DNA from: Bacteroidota bacterium
Lineage (GTDB): Bacteria; Bacteroidota; Bacteroidia; Chitinophagales; BACL12
Assembly: GCA_016706255.1 (NCBI GenBank)
Contig: JADJJZ010000001.1
Coordinates: forward strand, 62,001-126,000
Direction of reading: 5' to 3'
DNA: 64,000 nt
In this document: piece by piece, positions 32,800-41,535 of the stretch
How the letters are laid out: each line of letters starts with the position of its first letter
How positions within the stretch are numbered: the stretch's first letter is position 1
The notes under the pieces: generated by a model
The model's input: only the letters and a program-made list of their open reading frames with translations
Databases searched by the model: none
Told to the model about the DNA's origin: nothing
Position numbers and translations under genes: made by a program

Positions 32800-32810
32800 G
32801 ATGTTTAGAT

Positions 32811-33119
32811 TTAATTGATTTTTTCGATTTTAATTTTGGTAAATGATTGGCGGTGACCGTTTTTAACACGGTAATTTTTGCGGCGTTTCTTTTTGAAGAT
32901 AATCACCTTATCGCCTTTTACATGTGAAAGAATTGTAGCTGAAACACTTGCAGAAGCTACAGTTGGACTGCCCACCTGAACTTTGTCGTCTTTCGCCTTA
33001 AGGAGTACTTCCTTAAACTCAATGCTGTCCCCTTCATTGCCTTCCTGGCGATGAACAAAAATTTCCTGGTTTTCTTCAACCTTGAACTGTTGCCCGGCTA
33101 TGTTTACTATTGCGTACAT
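32811..33119 (-). CDS. rplU: 50S ribosomal protein L21
   Basis: The start ATG at 33119 gives MYAIVNIAGQQFKVEENQEI, the standard L21 N-terminus; 17 residues encoded further upstream would include the promoter region and are excluded. The 102-aa protein has the conserved motifs VQVGSPTV and KVIIFKKKRRKNYRVKNGHRQ, with the basic RNA-binding end intact. It is the first gene of an rplU-rpmA operon, with a promoter (TTG, 20 bp, TACCTTTG) 20 nt upstream. Confidence 0.98.
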   Translation of the reverse strand: MYAIVNIAGQQFKVEENQEIFVHRQEGNEGDSIEFKEVLLKAKDDKVQVGSPTVASASVSATILSHVKGDKVIIFKKKRRKNYRVKNGHRQSFTKIKIEKIN

Positions 33120-33139
33120 GACTTTTTTAAATGAAGTTG

Positions 33140-33170
33140 CAAAGGTAATGAATGCAACCAAATTAAACAA
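33140..33170 (-). promoter_or_regulatory. Promoter of rplU-rpmA (TTG, 20 bp, TACCTTTG)
   Basis: On the minus strand TACCTTTG (33147-33140) is an exact -7 element and TTG (33170-33168) lies 20 bp upstream, the usual -33 distance. The leader would be about 15 nt. Confidence 0.65.
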
Positions 33171-33363
33171 TACTATAATGAAAAATTAATTTTATAAACG
33201 TAACTCGTTGATAATCAGTCCAAAAAACTTAAAAAATTGACCAAAATCGTATTTCGCGTTAACACAGTGCCAACATTCGGTCCAACTTCTTCAGCAGACT
33301 GTAAAAGTATGGCTTTCCGGGTGAAAATGGAAAGAATTCCTGTTAAAAAATTGTATTCCCGGT

Positions 33364-34437
33364 TTAAATCCGGTAACAAACCGCATTGATATTCATTCCG
33401 GCTCCGACTGAGGCAAACAAAACGATATCCCCTGAATTGAGCTGATGTTCCGGCAGCTCGCCTCTTTTCACCATATCAAAAAGTGTTGGAATCGTCGCCA
33501 CCGAACTGTTTCCGAGTTTATGAATACTCATTGGCATGATATGCTCCGGTATGTTTTTCAGGTCGTATAACTTAAACAACGCCTTTATAATACCCTCATC
33601 CATTTTTTCATTTGCCTGATGGATAAACACCTTCTTTACATCCTGAATCCCGATTCCGGCTTTGTCCAGACAATCTTTCATGGCCATAGGAACAAATTTC
33701 ATTGCATATTCATAAACCTTACGGCCTTTCATTTTGATATAACGCACCCTTGGGTCCGATTCCGGGAAATTTGCTTTTCCCATATGCAAGTAATAAGCTT
33801 CGTCGATACAATGTGAAGCCACACTACTGCTCAAAATTCCACTTCCCGCCGCTCCTGTTTCAAGATATTCCAAAACAGTAGCTCCTGCCCCATCCGAAAA
33901 TATCATGGAGTCACGGTCGTACAGGTCGAGCACACGGCTAAGCGTTTCTGTTCCAATAACTAACGATTTTTTAGCAATACCCGCTTTAAAAAAGGCATCA
34001 CTTTGTATAACACCTTGCAGCCAGCCAGGACAACCAAATAATATATCGTAGGCTACACATGCCGGATTGTGAATTTGTAAATCATGTTTAATTCGGGAAG
34101 CCAATGCGGGTAAAATATCGGTTTGGATGGTATGTTTGGTAACATTCCCGAAATTATGTGCAACTATAATCTGATCGAGGGTTTCAGGATCTATTCCACT
34201 TGCTTCAATTGCAATTTTCGCAGCAATGGTGCCCATATTGGAAGCATTCATATCCGTTTCCGCATACCTGCGTTCTTCAATACCCGTAATCTGTCTGAAT
34301 TTATCCGTAACTTCCTGAGGTGGTGTCGTTATTTTACTATTATCCTCATCATAGAAATCATATATCGCAAAATCGCGGTTTGTTTTTATGATGGGCGGAA
34401 TATAAGCTCCGGTTCCGGTGATAATTGTCCTTAGCAT
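33364..34437 (-). CDS. 3-oxoacyl-ACP synthase III (FabH)-like protein
   Basis: The product of 357 aa (start ATG at 34437, MLRTIITGTGAYIPP) has the thiolase fold of KAS III. The catalytic triad is present: Cys136 in DILFGCPGWLQG, His in VFIHQANEKM and Asn in LGNSSVATIP. The loop between residues about 20 and 45 (FYDEDNSKITTPPQEVTD) is longer than in housekeeping FabH. KAS III starts fatty acid synthesis from acetyl-CoA, but relatives with such loops load unusual starters or make pigments and lipids. It lies 85 nt after an FAD-dependent oxidoreductase gene on the same strand. An exact -7 element upstream suggests its own promoter. Confidence 0.88.
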   Translation of the reverse strand: MLRTIITGTGAYIPPIIKTNRDFAIYDFYDEDNSKITTPPQEVTDKFRQITGIEERRYAETDMNASNMGTIAAKIAIEASGIDPETLDQIIVAHNFGNVTKHTIQTDILPALASRIKHDLQIHNPACVAYDILFGCPGWLQGVIQSDAFFKAGIAKKSLVIGTETLSRVLDLYDRDSMIFSDGAGATVLEYLETGAAGSGILSSSVASHCIDEAYYLHMGKANFPESDPRVRYIKMKGRKVYEYAMKFVPMAMKDCLDKAGIGIQDVKKVFIHQANEKMDEGIIKALFKLYDLKNIPEHIMPMSIHKLGNSSVATIPTLFDMVKRGELPEHQLNSGDIVLFASVGAGMNINAVCYRI

Positions 34438-34452
34438 TTCAAAGATTATATA

Positions 34453-34460
34453 CAAAAGTA
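34453..34460 (-). promoter_or_regulatory. -7 promoter element (TACTTTTG) of the FabH-like gene
   Basis: Exact TAnnTTTG match on the minus strand 15 nt upstream of the ATG at 34437, which supports that start over a codon at 34455. Confidence 0.5.
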
Positions 34461-34522
34461 AACAGAAATTGTTGTAGCATCGTTTGATAAAACCCTAGAA
34501 TTAAAATTTTTCAGTTACAGGT

Positions 34523-35917
34523 TTAATCTAACCAGGGTTCGGTTGCCAATTGATTTGTTTTGGTGAGAAATAGATCCCGTTTATTTTCAAGAATCGCCGC
34601 TGCAGCAAGTAACCCTGCATGCATTGAACGGTCTAGTCCCGTTCGGGTGATATAATAAAGCTTAGGATTCAAATTTACATTATTATATGCTGAGCGCAAT
34701 TCTTCATTAACCAGATAATCTTTAGGACTTAAACCGGCTTCGCCAAAAGGAATTCGAAGCACTTTTGAATTTATTATTTTATCCGCATCAATTAAATTAG
34801 CTTTTTTACAAAATGAAATTGCTGTTTCAAGATACCAATTATCAGATTGCGTAAAATCAACATTATTTTGGTGTAAAAACAATTCAATACCAATACAACA
34901 TTTACCACTACCAACCATATTTGCATGATATGCATTGTAATTTGTAATTCTTGTAATGGGAGTATTCGGTGTTGCGATACGTAAAAACGTATGTTCAAAT
35001 AAACAATCTCCTGACATTACCAGATAAACAATAATAGCAGAGCGCATTTTAGGGGTTACCTTGTTACTATTAGTTTTACCGGTTATCCAGTCATTTATTT
35101 TGGTTAGAGGGGCCGAAACAATAACATTATCAGCAAAAATATAACTAACACCACCTTCATTTTGAATGGTTACTTTATGCAGATTGTTGTCATCAATATC
35201 AATGCCTGTAACTTTTGCATTAAATAAAATTGGAACACCTTGTTGTTTAAGATAAGCCGTAATGTTTTCAGCAATTTTACCTGTGCTCTGGATAGGATGT
35301 TGCCATAACGGTTGTTTGCTTTTTATTTGTTTAGAGTGTGAAACAAATCGTTTTAATCCACTTATCAAATTTTTATCGGGCTGTAAACTTTCTAATTTAG
35401 AAAACGGAACATCCTTCCATAACAATCCTGTTACTTTTTCTTCATATACCTGGGCAAATATTTTAGAAAATAATTCACCTCTTAACTGATGCATTTGTTT
35501 TTCGAAATTAGCAGGTTTAACTCTGGTGGCTTTCAATTTGTTTTTTACCAGGTCTAATAACCCTTGAACCAGGAGAAAAAAAGGCATTCCTCTACGAACT
35601 CCTCTATATTTTGATGACTGTTCAAATATCCTGTTATTGTATACAATACCAATCCGTTGCACATAATTGGTCATTTCACAACCCAGATCATTTTCCAGAA
35701 AGTCAATTAATTCAGGAATTCTACTGTAAAATTGTTTATTACCGACATCAACTTTAACATCATCTAAACAAATGCTTTTAGCCTGCCCGCCGGTAACATC
35801 TTGTTGTTCAATAATTACCGGAACAATACCGCTTTTCACTAATTTAAATGCCGCACACAATCCGCCAGGGCCAGCGCCTATGATTAATACTTTATTATGT
35901 GTTTCAAATTTGTCCAC
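34523..35917 (-). CDS. FAD-dependent oxidoreductase (NAD(P)-binding Rossmann, amine-oxidase-like)
   Basis: The 464-aa protein (GTG start) opens with the FAD motif VLIIGAGPGGLCAAFKLVKSG (G-x-G-x-x-G and acidic EQQ end), followed by GGQAKS, a sequence typical of protoporphyrinogen oxidase/UDP-galactopyranose mutase/phytoene desaturase-like flavoproteins. A second FAD-binding segment is near the C-terminus (TRTGLDRSMHAGLLAAAAIL). I cannot assign the substrate. The FabH-like gene follows 85 nt downstream on the same strand, so the pair may act together in a lipid or pigment pathway; this is inferred only from position. Confidence 0.75.
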   Translation of the reverse strand: MDKFETHNKVLIIGAGPGGLCAAFKLVKSGIVPVIIEQQDVTGGQAKSICLDDVKVDVGNKQFYSRIPELIDFLENDLGCEMTNYVQRIGIVYNNRIFEQSSKYRGVRRGMPFFLLVQGLLDLVKNKLKATRVKPANFEKQMHQLRGELFSKIFAQVYEEKVTGLLWKDVPFSKLESLQPDKNLISGLKRFVSHSKQIKSKQPLWQHPIQSTGKIAENITAYLKQQGVPILFNAKVTGIDIDDNNLHKVTIQNEGGVSYIFADNVIVSAPLTKINDWITGKTNSNKVTPKMRSAIIVYLVMSGDCLFEHTFLRIATPNTPITRITNYNAYHANMVGSGKCCIGIELFLHQNNVDFTQSDNWYLETAISFCKKANLIDADKIINSKVLRIPFGEAGLSPKDYLVNEELRSAYNNVNLNPKLYYITRTGLDRSMHAGLLAAAAILENKRDLFLTKTNQLATEPWLD

Positions 35918-36173
35918 GGGATTGTTTGAACAAATTTAATAAATTAAAATATTTAACAATATGGATAATGGCTGGAATGTGCAGTGCGCAATATTTTGTT
36001 CAATTCTCAAACAATATGCGAATAATTATCCGTCACTACATCGTGTTCAACTGAAAATTGGTAAAATAGTAGATATTTGACCCATGTCAAATCAATCAAG
36101 TTTGTTCTATAAGTAAACCAATTATTTTACTCGTTGAGTTCAGTCGCAAATTAAGTCAGTCATTTTAACTGTG

Positions 36174-36785
36174 TTATTTTAAATTGAATTTTGTAGCAAT
36201 TTCATTGCGTTGATCAAATGCACCATCAGGAAAAATAAGGCCGAATTTTTCATTCAACAAATTAATTTCCCTATTTTTTTCTTCTGAGCCATCTACATAA
36301 CCATTTTCGACAGTAAGTTCATGGAAAATTCTTTCCAGATATTCCTCAAATGGCTGATTAAAATACATGTCCATAAATCGCAGTGGCTTATCTGAAGCAT
36401 TCCAAAAGGTATGTTTAATCATTCTTGGACGTAAATGCCAACCTCCTGCTTCAACCTGGACAATATCATCCCCAATTAGAATGCTAGCTGTTCCTTCTAA
36501 AACATACATTAACTCATCCAATTCTTTATGGTAATGTGGTGGAGGCCCCATCAATTTAGGCGCACAGGCACATTCAATATTGGAATATACGCCGTTAGTC
36601 ATTGCCGACCTTATCCAAACCCGAACGGTCATCCCATTATCATGTGCCAAAGGAGCTAATGGTGGTAATAATACAGGGCTTAATTTATCCCCATCCGCAG
36701 CTGGTGATGCAGTAAACGCAGTCTGCCCAACAATACCAAATGCTGATAATATACCTGATTTCATTAAAAAGTCGCGACGTTCCAT
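36174..36785 (-). CDS. Cupin domain protein with twin-arginine-like signal
   Basis: The 203-aa product begins MERRDFLMKSGILSAFGIVG, a twin-arginine motif (R-R-D-F-L) before a hydrophobic stretch, so Tat export is likely. A single cupin domain follows (about 60-150), with the first metal motif PPPHYHKELDELMYVLEG (His, His, Glu) and the second near RPRMIKHTFWNAS (His). Cupins bind a metal and act as dioxygenases, isomerases or sensors; the substrate is unknown. The C-terminal 50 residues are charged and helical. It is transcribed toward the FAD oxidoreductase gene, 256 nt away, and probably separately. Confidence 0.8.
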   Translation of the reverse strand: MERRDFLMKSGILSAFGIVGQTAFTASPAADGDKLSPVLLPPLAPLAHDNGMTVRVWIRSAMTNGVYSNIECACAPKLMGPPPHYHKELDELMYVLEGTASILIGDDIVQVEAGGWHLRPRMIKHTFWNASDKPLRFMDMYFNQPFEEYLERIFHELTVENGYVDGSEEKNREINLLNEKFGLIFPDGAFDQRNEIATKFNLK

Positions 36786-36900
36786 TTTAAAAATTTGTTT
36801 AAAGGTAACCTAATTATGGTATTGTGAGTTACAATCATAAAATAGGTAAATTACGGGCTTTTCAAATTTAAAGCGTTTGATCATATTATGTAAGCGGATA

Positions 36901-36921
36901 ATTGAATAATAATTATTCAAT
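36901..36921. promoter_or_regulatory. Perfect 21-bp AT-rich palindrome upstream of the cupin gene
   Basis: ATTGAATAAT-A-ATTATTCAAT is symmetric over 10 bp on each side of a central A. It lies 115 nt upstream of the cupin start. It could be an operator or a hairpin; in such AT-rich DNA a chance origin is possible. Confidence 0.35.
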
Positions 36922-37080
36922 AAATTTTGATCGATGAAAAATTTCTAATAAAATAAATAGCGATTTATGCATTAGTAGTAAAGACATATTTATCAGCCAT
37001 TAGGAAGTATTCAATTTGCACTTGCAAAACAAAATGATTGCTTGAAATTCATCAAATCATTTAATCTATCAATCATGTTC

Positions 37081-37098
37081 TCCCGATAGCTATCGGGA
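37081..37098. repeat. 18-bp palindrome (TCCCGATAGCTATCGGGA)
   Basis: Perfectly symmetric. A degraded copy, CTCCCGATACCTATCTGGAT, lies at about 37195-37214. Similar CCCGATAGCTATCGGG-type and CCCGCTAGCGGG palindromes (see 48911) are known as scattered intergenic repeats in Bacteroidota genomes. Confidence 0.6.
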
Positions 37099-37210
37099 TT
37101 ATTCAATAAAAAAATCTGTAATTCAATCGAAATAATCCTGTAATAAAATACATGCCGTCAGGCAGGCCAACACATTCAATCAATCAATTTTGCTCTCCCG
37201 ATACCTATCT

Positions 37211-37799
37211 GGATTGTTCAATTTTGTTCAATCTTATCCAATCTTGTTCAATAAAAAAATCACTGTACCGAAAGTGGGACTCGAACCTGCCTTAATTCTG
37301 TTAAAATTGGAAATCAATATTTTTTGAACGAATGATTAAAATTGAACAACTATATTATCAATCCGGCAGGCAGGCCCACACAATCAATCATCATTGTCAA
37401 CTACGGATTGTTCAATTTTGTTCAATCTTATCAATCTTGTTCAAAAAAATCACTCCGAAAGTGCGACTCGAACCTGCCTTAATTCTGTTAAAATTGGAAA
37501 TCAATATTTTTTGAACGCATGATTAAAATTGAACAACTATACTATCAATCCGGCAGGCAGGCCCACACGCAGCAATTTATCAATTTTGTTCAATAATCAA
37601 ATCTTGTTCAATCAAAAAATCAAGGTACCGAAAGCGGGACTCGAACCTGCCTTAATTCTGTTAAAATTGGAAATCAATATTTTTTGAACGAATGATTAAA
37701 ATTGAACAACTATATTATCAATCCGGCAGGCAGGCCCACACAATCAATCAATAAATTTTGTTCAATCTTATCCAATTTTGTTCAATAAAAAAATCACTG
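37211..37799 (-). repeat. Array of 173-187-bp direct repeats carrying the 3' end of tRNA-Leu
   Basis: Three nearly identical units lie downstream of tRNA-Leu(CAA). Each contains the last about 21 nt of that tRNA (37267-37287, 37455-37474, 37627-37647; one base differs in the second and third copies) plus the tRNA's 3' flank with TTGAACAA-type motifs. These are joined to a common segment of about 115 bp that contains GGGCCTGCCTGCCGG (minus strand). The spacing is 187, 173 and then 174 nt to the real tRNA. The copies lack the rest of the tRNA. No gene is seen in the roughly 1 kb from 36786 to 37799. Confidence 0.85.
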
Positions 37800-37883
37800 T
37801 ACCGAAAGTGGGACTCGAACCCACACGCTTTTTGAGGGCACCGGATTTTGAGTCCGGCGTGTCTACCATTCCACCATTTCGGC
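37800..37883 (-). tRNA. tRNA-Leu (anticodon CAA)
   Basis: On the minus strand GCCGAAATGGTGGAATGGTA opens the gene. The acceptor stem is GCCGAAA/TTTCGGT (one G-T), the anticodon stem CCGGA/TCCGG encloses CTCAAAA, giving anticodon CAA, and the T arm is GTGGGTTCGAGTCCCAC. A short variable arm region (GTGCCCTCAAAAAGCGT) fits class II leucine tRNA. Length is 84 nt; no CCA is encoded. Confidence 0.95.
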
Positions 37884-38009
37884 ATGTGTACTCATTATTT
37901 TCAAATGAGGTGGAGCTGATTAATCATCAATCAGGGCTGCAAAGTTAATCGAATAGCGCTTATTTTCAAATAAAAAACTGTTTTCCGGGACACCATATGC
38001 TGTGAGGCC

Positions 38010-38531
38010 TTATATATCAACGATTCCGGCCAATTGCGATTTAATGCGCAGTAGGTATTTCCGCTTAAAGTAAAAGGTCTTTATTTCCCGGAATATTTGT
38101 GCATCAGCTGTTTCCGAAAATGCCGTCAATACAGGTTTAATTTCATCTAATAGGTTATGCTCCAATGTGGCAACTTCGTTTTCAATTTTTTGTGTTGCTG
38201 CTGCATCTCCATCCATCTGAACCTCCATCAAATGTTCGTTGAGGTCCATCATTTCCATCAGAAAATCCTGAGGCAAAACAAATTTTTCTTCTTCCTGCAA
38301 ATAACCGGATTCCATCAAAATGTATTTCATCCGTTTATCAAAATCGAGCAGGGTTTGATACGCCTTATTTACTTCTGTTGAAGTAGCTAAAATTTCCGCT
38401 TGTTTTTCCGGGCTTTCATTGGTATAAAAGTCAGGATGATATTTCTTGCTTAAAACGAAATATTGCTTTTTTATGAATTGCTCATCAGGAAAAAATTGAA
38501 CAGGAATCTGATACAAATCGAAATATTGCAT
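38010..38531 (-). CDS. hscB: Fe-S cluster assembly co-chaperone HscB (J-domain)
   Basis: HscB recruits the Hsp70 HscA to the scaffold IscU during iron-sulfur cluster transfer. The 173-aa protein has a J-domain with the catalytic HPD motif (His32-Pro33-Asp34 in LSKKYHPDFY) and the HscB-type insertion of tyrosines (YFDLYQIPVQF). The C-terminal three-helix domain (about 85-173) with QDFLMEMMDLNEHL is the IscU-binding part. No other isc gene is near; it is downstream of rseP (38 nt) in a GH3-rseP-hscB series on the minus strand. Confidence 0.9.
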   Translation of the reverse strand: MQYFDLYQIPVQFFPDEQFIKKQYFVLSKKYHPDFYTNESPEKQAEILATSTEVNKAYQTLLDFDKRMKYILMESGYLQEEEKFVLPQDFLMEMMDLNEHLMEVQMDGDAAATQKIENEVATLEHNLLDEIKPVLTAFSETADAQIFREIKTFYFKRKYLLRIKSQLAGIVDI

Positions 38532-38569
38532 GCTACAATTTTTAATGAGCCGATAAATTAAAAAACACC

Positions 38570-39889
38570 TTAATTGAACATCTTCATAATATCGTTACCA
38601 ACAGCAAATACCATGAGCGATAATAATAAAATCATACCAACTAATTGCGCCCTTTCCATAAATTTATCGGAGAGTTTTTTACCGGTAATACTTTCAATTA
38701 TAATGAACATAATATGGCCGCCATCTAATGCCGGTATCGGTAATAAATTCATAAATGCCAACACCATACTTAACAGTGCCGTCAAAACCCAAAACGAAGC
38801 CCAGTCCCATGTTGGCGCAAATAATTTTGTAATACCAATCGGACTTGAAATACTTTCTTTTGCAGGAATATCGCCTGAAAAAATGCGTGCCAGACTAACT
38901 GCCTGAAAATAAAATACTTCAAATGCATCACGTGTTCCATAAGCAATTGATTTGCCTAATGAATAGTGCACTGAATCATACGCATAAGGTTTTATATTTT
39001 GTTCAATACCAATTTTACCATTATCATTAACAGCAGTGGTTAAATCCACCTTATTACCATCACGAATTACCGTAACAACAGCATTACCATTTTTCTTTGC
39101 AGCTAAACCTTCAATAAATTGTGATGGATATTCAATAACGGTGCTATCTACTGCATAAATAATGTCGCCTTTTTTAAACCCGGCTGAAGATGCTAATTTC
39201 AGCGTATCACTTAACCCCGCAATGGTAGATGTTCCTTTTAAATCGAATAACATCTTACCCCGCATTTTTGTTTTAAATGCACTATCAGGAACTACAATGG
39301 CAACTTCCTTACCTCCGCGATTCACAACTACATCTGAACCAAAATATAAACGTGCAGAAACATAATCATCAATACGTTCGTACGATTTTCCATTAATGGA
39401 AACTAATTGATCTCCTGTTTCAAAACCATAATCTTTCCCTGCTTCGGTAGCGTAAATTCCACCTGCATTATTAATCCCTTCAACAGTAGTATAATTTTTA
39501 GCGTAGTTGGATAAAATAAAAATGTATAATAGGATACCGAGAATTACATTCATCACGATACCGCCTATCATTACAATAAATTTTTGCCAGTTTGGTTTCG
39601 ACCTTAACTCCCATGGTTCAGGTGGTTTTTTCATGGCATCTTTATCCATACTTTCATCTATCATACCGGCAATTTTCACATAACCACCCAGCGGTAACCA
39701 ACCGATGCCATATTCCGTGTCACCACGTTTTATCGACCAGATTTTTTTGCCGTAAGCATCAAAAAATATAAAGAATTTTTCAACGCGAATACCAAACATC
39801 CTGGCAGCCATAAAATGACCTAATTCGTGAATAAAAACCAATATTGTAAGCGCGAGAATCAGTTGCGCAATCTGTATTAAAACTTCCAT
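38570..39889 (-). CDS. rseP: RIP metalloprotease RseP (site-2 protease)
   Basis: The 439-aa membrane protease has the zinc motif HELGH (His21, Glu22, His25) in TM1 (LTILVFIHELGHFMAARMFG) and the second metal motif LLPIPALDGGH near residue 385. Between them are the PDZ domains (about 140-310; for example GFETGDQLVSINGKSYE and GFKKGDIIYAVDS). At least four membrane segments are visible. RseP cleaves transmembrane anti-sigma factors and signal peptide remnants within the membrane. The length fits the family. It is between GH3 and hscB on the same strand. Confidence 0.96.
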   Translation of the reverse strand: MEVLIQIAQLILALTILVFIHELGHFMAARMFGIRVEKFFIFFDAYGKKIWSIKRGDTEYGIGWLPLGGYVKIAGMIDESMDKDAMKKPPEPWELRSKPNWQKFIVMIGGIVMNVILGILLYIFILSNYAKNYTTVEGINNAGGIYATEAGKDYGFETGDQLVSINGKSYERIDDYVSARLYFGSDVVVNRGGKEVAIVVPDSAFKTKMRGKMLFDLKGTSTIAGLSDTLKLASSAGFKKGDIIYAVDSTVIEYPSQFIEGLAAKKNGNAVVTVIRDGNKVDLTTAVNDNGKIGIEQNIKPYAYDSVHYSLGKSIAYGTRDAFEVFYFQAVSLARIFSGDIPAKESISSPIGITKLFAPTWDWASFWVLTALLSMVLAFMNLLPIPALDGGHIMFIIIESITGKKLSDKFMERAQLVGMILLLSLMVFAVGNDIMKMFN

Positions 39890-39948
39890 AAGTGCTGCGA
39901 AATTCGTGAATTATCTTGTTATTACTTCTAAGCTATGATTAAACTTTG

Positions 39949-41448
39949 TTAACACACTGTCCATTCTTTTAGTTCATCGGCTATCTGCCTGTCGTTACTC
40001 AGCCTGGCTACTTTGTTTTGCCCGCCCAGCTTTCCTTTCGACCGCATATAACTCCTGAATCCTGATGGCTGAACTAACGTTACCACCAGTGGTTTCAGTA
40101 TTTTACCCGCTATCAGGTCTTTATAATAAATGTTCTTTTCCTGTAAATAGGTGTCCACTTTCACTGCAAATGTTTCCATATCTGCAGGCTGCTTGCCAAA
40201 TTCAACAAACCATTCGTGATATGGCAAACCACTTTCAGGTGTCACCTGCGGAGCCACAGTAAATTCTACTATTTCCGCATCAACCTCAGCGGCCGCTTTT
40301 AATAATGCATATTCTACCTCCTCACCTATCACATGTTCGCCAAATGCTGAAATAAAATGTTTGATTCTTCCTGTAACTACTATTCGGTATGGCGACAGCG
40401 AAACAAATTTTACCGTATCACCAATATTATATCCCCATAAACCGGCATTATTATTTATAATGATTGCATAATTTACATCCAGTTGAACATCTTTCAACAT
40501 GATACGTGTTGCATTTTCATCAAATATTTCTGCTGCCGGAATAAACTCGAAAAATATACCTGCATCCACATTTAATAATAAACCGGGCGCTTGCTGACTA
40601 TCCTGATAAGCAATAAATCCCTCACTGGCAGGATAGGTTTCAATAGATGGAATTTTTTTCCCGACAATCGCTTCAATTTTTGCGCGATAGGGTTCATAAT
40701 TTACACCACCGTATACAAATAATGAAAATGAAGGAAATATTTCCTGCACCGTTTTTTTGCCGGTAATTTCTGTGAGTTTTTCAAAATACATCAATACCCA
40801 TGGTGGAATTCCACTGATTAGTGACATATTTTCATTTAATGTTTCATGCGCTATGGCATCCACCTTTGTTTCCCAATCTTCGATACAATTCGTATCATAA
40901 GCCGGCATGCGATTGCGTAACAAATAGCCCGGAACAAAGTGATAAACAATGCCCGACAAACGTCCGGTTTTAATTCCGTTTTTTTCTGTTAATTCGGGTG
41001 ATCCCTGCAAAAAAATCATTTTACCTGAAATAAAATCAGTATTGCGTGTTTCATGCACATACATCAACAATGCATTTCTTGCAGCATTAATATGACTGGG
41101 AACACTTTCTTTTGTGAGCGGAATATATTTTACACCTGAAGTAGTACCTGATGTTTTTGCTAAATACAATGGCTTTCCCTTCCATAAAACATCACTTTCT
41201 CCCGCTACCATTTTATCAATGTAAAAACGTAACCCTTCATAATCACGAACCGGAATGTTTTTTTTGAATGCGGCATAGTCATTGATATTACTGAATCCAT
41301 GATCACGACCAAATTGAGTATGAGCTGCATCACGAACCAAACTAAGCATAATTTTTTCCTGTCGCTCAACCGCATTACGAGCAGCAGCATATACTTGCTT
41401 TGCAATGTAATCGGCAAATGGTTTGGCGAGCAGCGACTTCAATCCCAT
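39949..41448 (-). CDS. GH3 auxin-responsive promoter family protein (acyl-adenylate-forming)
   Basis: The 499-aa protein belongs to the bacterial GH3 family, related to plant acyl-acid amido synthetases. It has the ATP-binding P-loop-like motif LAKTSGTTSGVKYIPLT (about 107-123) and later the YPASEGFIAYQD segment (about 274-285), equivalent to the second adenylate motif, and the end RSYMRSKGKLGGQNKVARLSNDRQ, typical of bacterial GH3. The acyl and amino substrates are unknown in Bacteroidota. The -7 element TATCTTTG ends only 4 nt before the start codon. It probably starts the GH3-rseP-hscB transcript. Confidence 0.9.
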   Translation of the reverse strand: MGLKSLLAKPFADYIAKQVYAAARNAVERQEKIMLSLVRDAAHTQFGRDHGFSNINDYAAFKKNIPVRDYEGLRFYIDKMVAGESDVLWKGKPLYLAKTSGTTSGVKYIPLTKESVPSHINAARNALLMYVHETRNTDFISGKMIFLQGSPELTEKNGIKTGRLSGIVYHFVPGYLLRNRMPAYDTNCIEDWETKVDAIAHETLNENMSLISGIPPWVLMYFEKLTEITGKKTVQEIFPSFSLFVYGGVNYEPYRAKIEAIVGKKIPSIETYPASEGFIAYQDSQQAPGLLLNVDAGIFFEFIPAAEIFDENATRIMLKDVQLDVNYAIIINNNAGLWGYNIGDTVKFVSLSPYRIVVTGRIKHFISAFGEHVIGEEVEYALLKAAAEVDAEIVEFTVAPQVTPESGLPYHEWFVEFGKQPADMETFAVKVDTYLQEKNIYYKDLIAGKILKPLVVTLVQPSGFRSYMRSKGKLGGQNKVARLSNDRQIADELKEWTVC

Positions 41449-41452
41449 GCCG

Positions 41453-41460
41453 CAAAGATA
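41453..41460 (-). promoter_or_regulatory. -7 promoter element (TATCTTTG) of GH3, near-leaderless
   Basis: Exact TAnnTTTG match on the minus strand with only 4 nt between its final G and the ATG at 41448, so the mRNA should start at or next to the start codon. Confidence 0.5.
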
Positions 41461-41535
41461 TAAGCCTCAACCGAAATGCGAACAGCAATTTAAATAAAGC
41501 CACCAATAATATCGTTTAACGTGTCATAAATCCGG

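Noticed and set aside
32811..33170. Longer L21 with 17 extra N-terminal residues (start at 33170)
   Set aside because: The added codons overlap the promoter (TTG, 20 bp, TACCTTTG), and L21 proteins start with MYAIV.
37267..37647. Extra tRNA-Leu genes in the intergenic repeats
   Set aside because: Only the last about 21 nt of the tRNA are present in each copy; the D arm, anticodon arm and 5' acceptor strand are missing.
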